The position numbers were made by a program, and so were the translations under genes. From NCBI RefSeq assembly GCF_037081835.1, contig NZ_CP146516.1, positions 643,501-707,500 of the forward strand: a stretch of DNA of 64,000 nucleotides. Reading direction: 5' to 3'. The notes below the pieces were generated by a model. The model saw only the letters and a program-made list of their open reading frames with translations, ran no database searches and was not told where the DNA came from. Source of the stretch: Spirobacillus cienkowskii (GTDB lineage: Bacteria > Bdellovibrionota_B > Oligoflexia > Silvanigrellales > Silvanigrellaceae). This document shows, piece after piece, positions 1 to 7,512 of this stretch. Positions within the stretch are counted from its first letter, which is position 1. Each line of letters begins with the position of its first letter.

Positions 1-661
1 AGGGTTGGTTGCTGGTGGACAGCATCAAAGTCCTATTCCTTTTGCAGATTTTGTGACAACAACCACTCACAAAACACTAAGAGGCCCAAGAGGGGGTGTT
101 ATTTTTTGCAAAGAAAAATATGCTAAAGCCATTGATAAAGCTGTTTTTCCTGGTGTTCAAGGCGGTCCACTGATGCATGTTATTGGTGCAAAAGCAGTGG
201 CTTTTGGTGAGGCTTTGCAACCATCATTTAAATTGTATTCAGAACAAATTGTAGTAAATGCAAAAGCCTTGGCGCAGTCTTTAATAAAACATAATATTTC
301 ACTCGTTTCTGGTGGTACAGACAATCATCTCATTTTAATTGATCTGAAAGCTTCTCCTTTAAGTGGAAAAGATGCCGAAGAACGTTTGGCAAAAATCAAT
401 TTGACTGTGAATAAAAACAGTGTCCCTAACGATCCGCGTAAACCGCTTATTACAAGCGGCATCAGAATAGGAACTCCTGCAATTACCACACGAGGCCTTG
501 TTGCAGCAGATATGCAAGTTCTTGGTGAAGCAATATCTCTCGCATTAAAAAATGATGATTCGTTGTTAGATAAGGCTAAGGAAATGGTTGTCTCATTATG
601 TCATAAGTATCCTTTGTACGATAAAGCCTTACAACGAAACGGTTATGTTTCTATTAGCTAA
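1..661 (+). CDS. glyA: Serine hydroxymethyltransferase, C-terminal part (5' truncated by window)
   Basis: PLP enzyme that interconverts serine and glycine while charging tetrahydrofolate with a one-carbon unit in the cytoplasm. The reading frame is open to the window edge and begins in the conserved GLVAGG segment, so only about the C-terminal half is present. The Schiff-base lysine lies in [14 protein letters not shown], followed by FPGVQGGP and the late [12 protein letters not shown] segment, all hallmarks of GlyA. The C-terminus ([11 protein letters not shown]) has the usual length, so the gene is not cut by the mobile element that starts just after it. In many bacteria glyA is followed by nrdR and rib genes, and that order is seen here once the element is ignored. 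Confidence 0.95.
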   Translation, partial: GLVAGGQHQSPIPFADFVTTTTHKTLRGPRGGVIFCKEKYAKAIDKAVFPGVQGGPLMHVIGAKAVAFGEALQPSFKLYSEQIVVNAKALAQSLIKHNISLVSGGTDNHLILIDLKASPLSGKDAEERLAKINLTVNKNSVPNDPRKPLITSGIRIGTPAITTRGLVAADMQVLGEAISLALKNDDSLLDKAKEMVVSLCHKYPLYDKALQRNGYVSIS

Positions 662-940
662 CGGTTATGTTTTGCTGTCAACCACACCTCCGACTAAAGC
701 CGGAGGCTTGAGGAGAGAAACCTCTAAAAGCGGTTGACCAGACCCCTCCAAGAAATTGGAGGAGACGTTCTTGTGGAATGGCTAACATAAGTTAGCAGAA
801 ATAGGCACTTTGGGATGCGTGCCAGTCCCAAACTCTGCGGTGAGTGTTCATGCAAGCGTGAGGTGTAACGCTGAAGGATGCTCACAAAAACCCACGAGTA
901 ACAAGGTCGAGGCAAACTTTAATCAGGCTCGTAAGAGCAA
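661..940 (+). ncRNA. omega RNA (HEARO RNA) of the IscB system
   Basis: The 290 bases between glyA and iscB are packed with stems, as expected for the guide RNA encoded just upstream of iscB. Seen directly: 677-683 pairs with 732-738; inside it 687-692/701-706 and 710-713/721-724. Then come a 7-bp stem 745-751/756-762 closed by a GAAA loop, 781-786/791-796, 809-815/826-832, 840-844/881-885 enclosing 855-859/868-872, and a GCTC/GAGC stem 927-938 with a GTAA loop. Bases 804-808 can also pair with 819-823, inside the 809-832 hairpin loop, forming a pseudoknot. By the known IscB architecture the guide is the roughly 16 nt before the scaffold (about 661-676), taken from flanking DNA. Exact ends are inferred. 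Confidence 0.85.
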
Positions 941-952
941 ATAGGAAATCAA

Positions 953-2257
953 ATGCCACTGGTACTTTCCAGCACAAAAAAGCCACTGATGCCATGCACT
1001 CCTAAGCGTGCTCGCTTGCTTTTGGAACGTAAAAAAGCTGCAGTTTTTAGAATATATCCTTTCACGATTATTTTAAAAGATCGCGCAGACGGAGAAACTC
1101 AACCATTAGAATTTAAGGCTGATCCAGGTAGTAAAACAACTGGAATTACTCTTGTTTTAAATGGCAAATCAGAGAAAAAAGTAGTGACTGCAATTAACCT
1201 TCAGCATCGTGGTCAAACGATCAAATCTAACCTCGAAAAAAGGCGCGGCGTTCGTCGAGGACGTAGAAATAGACATACAAGATATCGTGCACCAAGATTT
1301 GATAATAGATCTCGTTTCAAGGGTTGGCTTCCTCCTTCACTTATGTCAAGGGTTTATAACGTACAAACATGGATCAATCGTCTGTCAAAATTTTCTCCAA
1401 TTTCTTTGTGCGCTGTAGAAACAGTTCGTTTTGATATGCAAAAAATGGAGAGTCCTGAAATTTCAGGTGCAGAATATCAACAAGGAGAACTTCTAGGCTA
1501 CGAAGTGCGTGAGTATTTGCTTGAAAAATGGAATAGAAAATGCACTTATTGTGAAAAAGAAAATATTCCGTTGCAGATAGAACACATCACCCCACGCTCC
1601 AAAGGTGGCTCAAACAGGGTTTCTAATTTGTGTTTAGCATGCGAAAAATGCAATCAAAAAAAAGCAAACAAAGATATTAAAGATTTTTTAAAAACAAAGC
1701 CTGAACTTTTAAAGAAAATTAAGACTCATTTGCAAAAACCTCTTAAAGATGCCGCTGTGGTCAATGCAACCCGATATGCAATAGGGAATGTCGTTAAATC
1801 CATTGGACTTCCAACAACATTTTGGTCTGGTGGTCGCACAAAGTACAATCGCATTCAGCAAGGTTACAAAAAAGATCATTGGATTGATGCTGCGTGTGTT
1901 GGAGAAAGTGGAGAAAATGTTGTGATTCCTAAAAAACTTAAGGCAAAACTCATTACAGCAACTGGGCATGGCGATAGACAAATGTGCCTTGTAAACAAAC
2001 ATGGTTTTCCTCGATCAAAGCCCTCTGCATCTAAATATGTTTTTGGTTTTCAGACAGGAGATATTGTTACTGCAAAAGTGACTAAAGGGAAAAAAATAGG
2101 AAAATATATTGGAAAATTAGCCGTGAGATCTTCAGGGTCTTTTAATATTTCTACAAGCAAAGAAACAGTTCAAGGTATTTCGCATCTATTTTGTAAAAAG
2201 ATTCACTCAATGGATGGTTATAGTTACTCCCATGAGGAAAAAAAATGTCACAGTTAA
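953..2257 (+). CDS. iscB: RNA-guided endonuclease IscB
   Basis: A 434-aa protein with the full IscB domain order. The N-terminal PLMP motif (residues 11-14) is followed by RuvC-I with D57 in DPGSKTTG and an arginine-rich bridge helix at about 97-112 (RRGVRRGRR). RuvC-II has E156 in AVETVRFD. The HNH domain (about 195-240) has a CxxC/CxxC zinc pair (C197, C200, C230, C233) and H211 in QIEHITPRSKGG. RuvC-III has H309 and D312 in DHWIDAACV, and a C-terminal target-adjacent-motif-interacting region follows. All catalytic residues are intact, so the nuclease is probably active. IscB is the ancestor-type nuclease of Cas9 and cuts DNA guided by the omega RNA encoded upstream. ATG at 953 is preceded by AGGA at 943-946. 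Confidence 0.93.
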   Translation: MPLVLSSTKKPLMPCTPKRARLLLERKKAAVFRIYPFTIILKDRADGETQPLEFKADPGSKTTGITLVLNGKSEKKVVTAINLQHRGQTIKSNLEKRRGVRRGRRNRHTRYRAPRFDNRSRFKGWLPPSLMSRVYNVQTWINRLSKFSPISLCAVETVRFDMQKMESPEISGAEYQQGELLGYEVREYLLEKWNRKCTYCEKENIPLQIEHITPRSKGGSNRVSNLCLACEKCNQKKANKDIKDFLKTKPELLKKIKTHLQKPLKDAAVVNATRYAIGNVVKSIGLPTTFWSGGRTKYNRIQQGYKKDHWIDAACVGESGENVVIPKKLKAKLITATGHGDRQMCLVNKHGFPRSKPSASKYVFGFQTGDIVTAKVTKGKKIGKYIGKLAVRSSGSFNISTSKETVQGISHLFCKKIHSMDGYSYSHEEKKCHS

Positions 2258-2402
2258 ATCCAACTTACGACAAGCAAAAATTCCTATCGTCTTTTTGCTT
2301 GCTTTGTGCGGCTTTCAATTCAACCTTGCACCTTTCGGTGCTGCGGTCTTTTCAGCTCGCTTTCCTCCCTGACCTAAATGTCAGGGTATCGAGCTTGGAG
2401 GG
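2258..2402 (+). other. Right end of the IscB element with three hairpins; carries the nrdR ribosome-binding site
   Basis: Stems are 2271-2280/2292-2301 (10 bp, possible iscB terminator though without a strong T run), 2328-2332/2337-2341, and 2354-2359/2390-2395 enclosing 2367-2373/2380-2386. The purine run GGAGGG at 2397-2402 lies directly before the nrdR start and could pair with CCTCC at 2364-2368, so folding of the element end might mask the nrdR ribosome-binding site (inference). Confidence 0.6.
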
Positions 2403-2405
2403 ATG

Positions 2406-2894
2406 ATGAAGTGTCTGCAATGCCAAAATCCTGAAAGTAAAGTGCTTGAAAGTCGTGAAAACCGCGATGGCAGAACGGTGAGGCGAAGACGAGAGTGTGT
2501 AAATTGTGGCTACCGTTTTACAACATTTGAGCGTTCTGAGGAGCAACCTTTTTATATTATTAAGCGAGATGGAACACGTGAGTTGTTCAATCGTGAAAAG
2601 TTGTTAAAAAGTTTGAGCATTGCATGTCAGAAAAGGTCAGTCAGTTCTAAAAGCTTAGATGCAATTGCGGATTGGGTGGAAAGTGTTTGTTATTCTTGCG
2701 AAGAGCGTGAGATTTCTTCGCATAAAATTGGAGAACTTGCGCTTGAAGCTTTATTAAAGCTTGATCCTGTTGCATATGTTCGATTTGCTTCTGTATACCG
2801 CGCTTTTTCAAGTCCTGAGGATTTTGTGGTTGAATTAAAATTTTTGACTGAAAAAACTCAAAGTAAAAATAATTTTAAACTTGAGCCTAACTAA
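2406..2894 (+). CDS. nrdR: Transcriptional repressor NrdR
   Basis: Zinc-ribbon/ATP-cone repressor that binds (d)ATP and represses ribonucleotide reductase genes through NrdR boxes. Four zinc-binding cysteines are seen, C3/C6 and C31/C34, around the basic RTVRRRREC stretch. An ATP-cone follows from about residue 48 to 138 (VIKRDGTRELF-like start, SVYRAF near the end). At 162 aa it has the family's usual length. Two adjacent ATGs (2403, 2406) are possible. The second gives the normal MKC start and leaves a few bases after GGAGGG at 2397-2402. It sits upstream of ribE, as in many bacteria. Confidence 0.93.
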   Translation: MKCLQCQNPESKVLESRENRDGRTVRRRRECVNCGYRFTTFERSEEQPFYIIKRDGTRELFNREKLLKSLSIACQKRSVSSKSLDAIADWVESVCYSCEEREISSHKIGELALEALLKLDPVAYVRFASVYRAFSSPEDFVVELKFLTEKTQSKNNFKLEPN

Positions 2895-2934
2895 GTTCCC
2901 GCCAATTTTAAGCAAACAAGTAAAATGGAGCGAT

Positions 2935-3591
2935 ATGTTTACAGGAATTATTCAAGATATTGGTGTTATTTTATTTAAAGAATCTTTTCATAATTCTTTA
3001 CGACTTTCTATTAAAACAAAACTTAATAAAAGTTATCTTGGCATTGGCTCAAGTATTGCTTGCAATGGTTGTTGTTTAACAATTGTTGAGGTCTATTCCG
3101 AGCAAGATAGTCACATTTTTCTTGTTGATATTGGGATTGAAAGCATAAAGCTTACCAACTTTACTTTATTGCAAGTTGGTTCTTGTGTGAATTTAGAGCC
3201 TGCGCTAAGAATTGGAGATTCTCTTGGAGGACACCAATTAACAGGGCATATAGACTGTATGTGTGTTATTGAAGAGTTTAATAAAATAAATAACCAAGAT
3301 GGTGATTTTTGGAAGTTAATGATAAGGATTCCAAGTAAATTTACCAAATGGGTCATTCCAAAAGGCTCTATTGCTATTGCAGGGATTAGTTTAACAATTG
3401 CTCAAATTCTTCCAGGAGATCATGAAGATAAGTTCATTGAGATCATGATCATTCCGCATACTTTTCGCTATACAAATCTACAATTTTTTGCTGCTAAAAT
3501 GTGCATTGAAGTTGAGTATGATCAATCGGTCAAGGCTATTGCGTCTGTACTCGAAACTATGTTACCAAATTATATTCAGGCTCGTAAATAA
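2935..3591 (+). CDS. ribE: Riboflavin synthase alpha subunit
   Basis: Catalyses dismutation of two 6,7-dimethyl-8-ribityllumazine molecules to riboflavin. The 218-aa protein shows the internal duplication of two lumazine-binding barrels. The first starts at MFTGIIQDIG and contains ACNGCCLTI; the second contains GGHQLTGHID and IAGISLTIA. The open frame extends upstream to 2881, but the ATG at 2935 is chosen because MFTGI is the standard N-terminus and GGAG lies at 2927-2930. It follows nrdR by about 40 bases and is probably co-transcribed with it; no ribD or ribAB is adjacent. Confidence 0.93.
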   Translation: MFTGIIQDIGVILFKESFHNSLRLSIKTKLNKSYLGIGSSIACNGCCLTIVEVYSEQDSHIFLVDIGIESIKLTNFTLLQVGSCVNLEPALRIGDSLGGHQLTGHIDCMCVIEEFNKINNQDGDFWKLMIRIPSKFTKWVIPKGSIAIAGISLTIAQILPGDHEDKFIEIMIIPHTFRYTNLQFFAAKMCIEVEYDQSVKAIASVLETMLPNYIQARK

Positions 3592-3625
3592 ACGGCTTTA
3601 ACAATTCAGGATATTAATAAAAAAT

Positions 3626-5263
3626 ATGTCATTTGATCTGCAAAAACGTGATGTTGCGGCTCAATCACCGCGCCTAGCTCCAGAATTTAAAAAAACTTCT
3701 TATTCGGAGTTGGGAGTGACGCAGTTGAAGCATGTAAAGTCAACTCGTCAACTTGAAGAAGAAGCTCATTATCCAAAAGTTCTCGCAACTACACCAAAGC
3801 AGCATATTTCTTTAATTTCTGATTCAAGAATCTATGCCTTAAAAAGAAGACTGCTTGCTCCGACTTGGTGGGTAGAAGGTATTTTATTAAGTTTAGGAGC
3901 CAAAGAAGTTTGGTTTGACTCTTTAATTGCCAGTAAAGCTGGAGAATTTATTGTCGCTCCTCCACAAGTCACAGGAAAAAACATCTCGTTAATGTTTGCA
4001 GTTTGGCACGAAGTGTTATCACAGATGTTTTCTGCAACTGGTGAAACTCTTAGTTTTAGATTTCAAATTAATAAATATCTTTCTGGTACTCAAAAAGACA
4101 TTTTAGAAGAATGCAAACAACTCGAAGAAATTTGGGCTACTCCAATGGGGCTGTTTGAAGTCAAAACATCAAAAAAAACAAAATCATTGTCGCTTGCTAA
4201 AGCGGGGAGCCTTGGTTTAATTCATCATGCACATATTGAACAAGAGGTTGATGGTATCTGGCTTTCTTTAAGTTTTAGCCAATCCTTACAAACTTTTTAC
4301 AGTTCACAAAATAAAGTGTTTCGTAGTCATTCACCAAGACCTTCTTATGTAAGTATCAATCCTGTTGTGATTCAGTCTATGGGACGTAGGGCGAGCATTA
4401 AAAAAGTCATAAATTATTTATATCTCGAATACTCAAAGCAAGAGTTAAATGATGCGGTGATTAACAACTGGCATTCTGTTCCTATTGAATGCAAAAATAT
4501 AAATTCTTTTCATAAAGAAATGTTAGTCAATGTGCCTTCATTGTACGATCATGGAGTTTTAGGTTGGAATATTTCTGCACCAAATATGAAATTATCTGAA
4601 CTTAAAAATAAAATTTCTGAAAATAAACAGTTTCAATGTCAAAATGTTGGAACTGTTGTGTATTGTTGGCAGCTTTCGCATCAAGCAAAAGAAGCCATAG
4701 AACTCGAGCAGGCTATTAGTGATAAATTGACTGCTTTATCTCACAATTTCGCGATGGAATCGCAACAGCAGACAACAGCTTCGCATGCTTTTTCAAAGTA
4801 TATTGCAGCATCACAGCCTGATGAAACACTTTTTCCAGAACCTCCAGCAGATGAACTTAAAAAAGCTCGTAAAGAAAAAGCATTAAAAATAGAAAAATTT
4901 GAAAAAAAGGCAGAAAAAAAAGTTGTTGTTCCAAAATCTGAGCCATTAAATAAAAAAATTATTAAAAAAGTTCCACCATGTACGTTATTTGATTCTACAG
5001 AAAGTCCTCATCTTAATGTATCGTCCAAAGTGGTGCAGGATACGGTATCTCCTAGAAAAAGCCTTGTTAAAAAGAAAGTAATTTCTGTAAAAGATACGTT
5101 GTCTGATAATGAATTTTTGGTATTAGTTTCTGAGTTTTATGAGGCTTTAAAACCGTTGCAAAAAAAGGCTTTTGAAAGAGAGCGAGCGGGCATGACTCCC
5201 GAACAGTTTAGAGTTTATATGACGCCAATTCTTAAAAGAAAAATTAGTAAAAAAACTATTTAG
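3626..5263 (+). CDS. Uncharacterised 545-aa protein
   Basis: I do not recognise a family. The protein has no signal peptide or membrane segment. Residues 1-70 look disordered. About 70-400 is a mixed alpha/beta region with motifs such as LAPTWWVEGILL and LSLSFSQSLQTF. About 400-490 is a lysine- and proline-rich linker, and the last 60 residues form a basic helical segment (EFYEALKPLQKKAF, MTPEQFRVYMTPILKRK). Such a layout would fit a cytoplasmic scaffold or nucleic-acid-associated protein, but this is only inference. It lies 34 bases after ribE on the same strand and converges on pth. Confidence 0.75.
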   Translation: MSFDLQKRDVAAQSPRLAPEFKKTSYSELGVTQLKHVKSTRQLEEEAHYPKVLATTPKQHISLISDSRIYALKRRLLAPTWWVEGILLSLGAKEVWFDSLIASKAGEFIVAPPQVTGKNISLMFAVWHEVLSQMFSATGETLSFRFQINKYLSGTQKDILEECKQLEEIWATPMGLFEVKTSKKTKSLSLAKAGSLGLIHHAHIEQEVDGIWLSLSFSQSLQTFYSSQNKVFRSHSPRPSYVSINPVVIQSMGRRASIKKVINYLYLEYSKQELNDAVINNWHSVPIECKNINSFHKEMLVNVPSLYDHGVLGWNISAPNMKLSELKNKISENKQFQCQNVGTVVYCWQLSHQAKEAIELEQAISDKLTALSHNFAMESQQQTTASHAFSKYIAASQPDETLFPEPPADELKKARKEKALKIEKFEKKAEKKVVVPKSEPLNKKIIKKVPPCTLFDSTESPHLNVSSKVVQDTVSPRKSLVKKKVISVKDTLSDNEFLVLVSEFYEALKPLQKKAFERERAGMTPEQFRVYMTPILKRKISKKTI

Positions 5264-5398
5264 CCAGACTGAGCAGAAACCCTCTTGATTCATTAAGAGG
5301 ATGAATGCGAACTGACAAAGCCAAGTTTTCGCAAGGAAACGCAGGCGAGAATTGAGAATATGCAAGATAAGAACATCTCATAAATACGGCTAAATTTT
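5264..5398. other. Convergent intergenic region with hairpin
   Basis: A perfect 6-bp stem, 5281-5286/5295-5300, with an 8-base loop lies between the converging 545-aa gene and pth. No clear T run follows on either strand, so a bidirectional terminator is possible but weak. The rest holds no gene that I can support. Confidence 0.35.
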
Positions 5399-5938
5399 TT
5401 AATGCTTAACGTTTTTCATCGCTTCTAAAACGCGTTTTTTTGCTAATGGAAAGCTTTCTGCTTCTAAAAACTGTATCTCAGTATTGGTAAATTTACTAAG
5501 CACCCAATTTGCGGTGGCACTTTTGTGTTCGGGTTTACCGATTCCCACTTTTACGCGGCTAAACTGATTAAAGCCTGTTTTAAGGAGAATATCTCTCATC
5601 CCATTATGACCACCATGTCCTCCGCCAACTCGCATTTTTACTGCGCCAAATGGCTGATCGAGGTCGTCAAATATTGTAATAAGTTGATTTTCTTGGGCTT
5701 TAAAAAAATTTAAAGCCTGCTGTACACATGAACCAGAGAGGTTCATGTATGACATAGGCTTCATTAAAAACACATCATGCCCGTTCCAAGTTGCTCGGGC
5801 CGTGAGCGAATTAAATCGATTTTGTGAGACCGAAACACCAGCTTCTGCTGCAATTTGGTCTATAATCATAAAACCGATATTATGCCGCGTATTTTCGTAA
5901 GAGGTGCCGGGATTGCCAAGACCAACGAGAATAAACAC
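5399..5938 (-). CDS. pth: Peptidyl-tRNA hydrolase
   Basis: Releases tRNA from prematurely dropped peptidyl-tRNAs. The 179-aa protein has the catalytic set N9 (GLGNPG), H19 (NTRHNIG), D91 (IFDDLD) and N112 (GGGHGGHNG), matching N10, H20, D93 and N114 of the E. coli enzyme by motif. It is slightly shorter than the E. coli protein at the C-terminus. It follows rplY by six bases on the same strand, the common rplY-pth pairing. Confidence 0.95.
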   Translation of the reverse strand: MFILVGLGNPGTSYENTRHNIGFMIIDQIAAEAGVSVSQNRFNSLTARATWNGHDVFLMKPMSYMNLSGSCVQQALNFFKAQENQLITIFDDLDQPFGAVKMRVGGGHGGHNGMRDILLKTGFNQFSRVKVGIGKPEHKSATANWVLSKFTNTEIQFLEAESFPLAKKRVLEAMKNVKH

Positions 5939-5944
5939 TGTGCA

Positions 5945-6493
5945 TTAAACTTTAACAAGAGAAGCAAGCGCAAGATTTTTGCCCTTACCAGTGCGAACAG
6001 TCATGCCTTCAGCTAGTTTGATATCAAATAGCTGAATAGATTGGTCTACTTTAAGGCCACTCACATCAACTTCAATCGCTTCTGGAAGTTTAGACAAAGG
6101 AGCCTTAACTTCAAGGTAACGAGTACGGATACTAAATGACCCTTCTTTTTCTTGTTCGCGAGTAAGGCCTACAAAGTTCAAAGGCACGTGCACTCGAACA
6201 ATATCGTTAGGCTCAACTTCTTGAAAGTCGAAATGAAGAGGTTTGTCATTTAAAGGGTTTACTTGCACTTCGCGCATGAGAACGTTTTTCTCAACACCAT
6301 CAAGTTTAAGCTTGATAACACGAGAGCGAGTATGGCATTTAGGAAGGTCATGTGTTGCGATTTCAATTTTAGTTGAAATCCCTTTTTTATAAAGAATGCC
6401 TGGTACAAGTCCGCTATGGCGTTGCTTGCGAATGGCACCTTTGCTTGCATCTTTGCGCATAGTAGCGCAAATTACAGTATTTTCTATGGTCAT
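5945..6493 (-). CDS. rplY: Large ribosomal subunit protein bL25 (TL5/Ctc type)
   Basis: 5S rRNA-binding ribosomal protein with the long two-domain Ctc/TL5 layout. The N-terminal 5S-binding barrel contains RKQHSGLVPGILY-like residues, and the C-terminal beta domain contains IEVDVSGLKVDQSI. The frame is open up to 6523, but ATG at 6493 is preferred because it begins MTIENTVICA and a GGAG lies about seven bases upstream. The gene is transcribed ahead of pth and preceded by a long non-coding leader with pairing potential. Confidence 0.93.
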   Translation of the reverse strand: MTIENTVICATMRKDASKGAIRKQRHSGLVPGILYKKGISTKIEIATHDLPKCHTRSRVIKLKLDGVEKNVLMREVQVNPLNDKPLHFDFQEVEPNDIVRVHVPLNFVGLTREQEKEGSFSIRTRYLEVKAPLSKLPEAIEVDVSGLKVDQSIQLFDIKLAEGMTVRTGKGKNLALASLVKV

Positions 6494-6737
6494 GAGATAC
6501 TCCATTTGAGGTAAACAGCTCACACCGCTAAAGCGGCTGCGTTTTTCGTCTTTGTTCTACCTGCTTAACATCACGTAGTTCCAACGATGATCTATGGTTA
6601 GGTGACGAAACGCTAGCACAAAAGCGGAAAAACGTAAATTGATCGTTTGTTCTTGACGAGCCTTTGAAAGAACGGGTCAAAACCTTAGATTGCTTAGAAC
6701 CGACCAAAGGACGGTGTAGAGGGCTTGAATATATCAA
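6494..6737 (-). other. Candidate structured leader upstream of rplY
   Basis: About 240 bases without a credible gene, richer in G+C than its surroundings. 6539-6550 can pair with 6604-6613 (GACGAAA core), 6525-6529 pairs with 6532-6536, and a hairpin with an AAA loop is present at about 6699-6715. A possible -10 (TATATT on the minus strand, 6728-6733) with a weak TTGCTC -35 at short spacing would make this the 5' leader of rplY-pth. No known RNA family is recognised; a regulatory role is inference. A 69-aa open frame here lacks a ribosome-binding site and looks accidental. Confidence 0.3.
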
Positions 6738-6893
6738 AAAATCTTTTGGAGCAAGAGAAGGTTTTCTAATTATAAAAAAAAATCAATTCTTTTTATTTAG
6801 TGATGAGAAGTCTTGTCTGTAATCAGGGATGCAAAGCTTGTAATCATTAAAATAATTTGTCATCTTTATGACCTAATTAAAAATCGCCAGTAT

Positions 6894-6923
6894 TTGATTT
6901 TTCTTGGCTATTTCGTTTATAAC
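6894..6923 (+). promoter_or_regulatory. Probable sigma-70 promoter of pal
   Basis: TTGATT at 6894-6899 and TATAAC at 6918-6923 are separated by 18 bases and lie about 55 bases before the pal start. The rest of the 240-base gap upstream (6738-6893) is AT-rich and shows no gene. Confidence 0.5.
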
Positions 6924-6977
6924 TTCTAAACTAACTGGTTTGTCTCCGCTACCATAACGTTAACTATGGAGTTACCA

Positions 6978-7463
6978 ATGAAAATCTCTAAGATTATTGC
7001 ATGTTCATCAATTATTTCGCTTGCGGTGATTGCTTCTAGCTGCTCGAGTACCAACACAGCATCGGGCACGAAGCCAGCAACATCAGGATCTGAGTCCACC
7101 GCTAAGGTGGCAACACAAACTCCAGACTCTTCGCTTATTTTAAAGACTATTTACTTTGATTTTAATAAGTACGTTATTCGTGAAGATCAAAAAGATAGTG
7201 CAATGCAAATTGCTGAAAAGTTAAAATCAAGTTCTTCTCTAGAAATTCAGATTCAGGGTAATACAGATGATCGTGGTTCAACTGAGTATAATATCGCGCT
7301 CGGTCAAAAACGCGCTCAAGCATTAAAGAATTTTTTAATTTCAAATGGCGTGCAAAACAATATTGAAACAATTAGTTTTGGCAAAGAGCGTCCTGCTGTA
7401 AAAGGAAATAACGAAGATGCGTGGGCTAAAAATCGTCGAGATGATATTGTTAAATTAAAATAA
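6978..7463 (+). CDS. pal: Peptidoglycan-associated lipoprotein Pal (OmpA family)
   Basis: Outer-membrane lipoprotein that binds peptidoglycan and works with the Tol system in envelope constriction. The start at 6978 gives MKISKIIACSS with a hydrophobic segment and a lipobox ending ASSC, then a Ser/Thr-rich linker. The OmpA domain begins at IYFDFNKYVI and contains NTDDRGSTEYNIALGQKRA, the peptidoglycan-binding core, and ends in RRDD. The alternative ATG at 6966 would place GGAG inside the gene; that GGAG (6969-6972) fits as the ribosome-binding site for 6978. tolB and the tolQRA genes are not adjacent. Confidence 0.92.
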   Translation: MKISKIIACSSIISLAVIASSCSSTNTASGTKPATSGSESTAKVATQTPDSSLILKTIYFDFNKYVIREDQKDSAMQIAEKLKSSSSLEIQIQGNTDDRGSTEYNIALGQKRAQALKNFLISNGVQNNIETISFGKERPAVKGNNEDAWAKNRRDDIVKLK

Positions 7464-7512
7464 TTTAAACTAATAAATAAGTTTTTAAAAAAAATATCAA
7501 TACGTAGTTTGA

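Larger units (their letters stand above)
661..2402 (+). mobile_element. IscB element (IS200/IS605-related, no transposase) inserted between glyA and nrdR
   Basis: The unit consists of the omega RNA, iscB, and a right end with three hairpins: 2271-2280/2292-2301, 2328-2332/2337-2341, and a compound hairpin in which 2354-2359 pairs with 2390-2395 around a perfect 7-bp stem 2367-2373/2380-2386. Subterminal hairpins without terminal inverted repeats are typical of IS200/IS605-type ends. No TnpA (Y1 transposase) is present in the window, so the element would need a helper to move. Removing it would bring glyA directly next to nrdR. The exact boundaries are inferred from structure, not from an empty site. 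Confidence 0.7.

Noticed and set aside
724-915. 63-aa minus-strand frame before iscB
   Set aside because: It lies wholly in the omega RNA, and its residues only mirror the RNA stems.
1209-1418. 69-aa frame inside iscB
   Set aside because: Fully overlapped by the well-supported iscB frame.
6528-6737. 69-aa minus-strand frame upstream of rplY
   Set aside because: No ribosome-binding site, no family pattern; more likely a non-coding leader.
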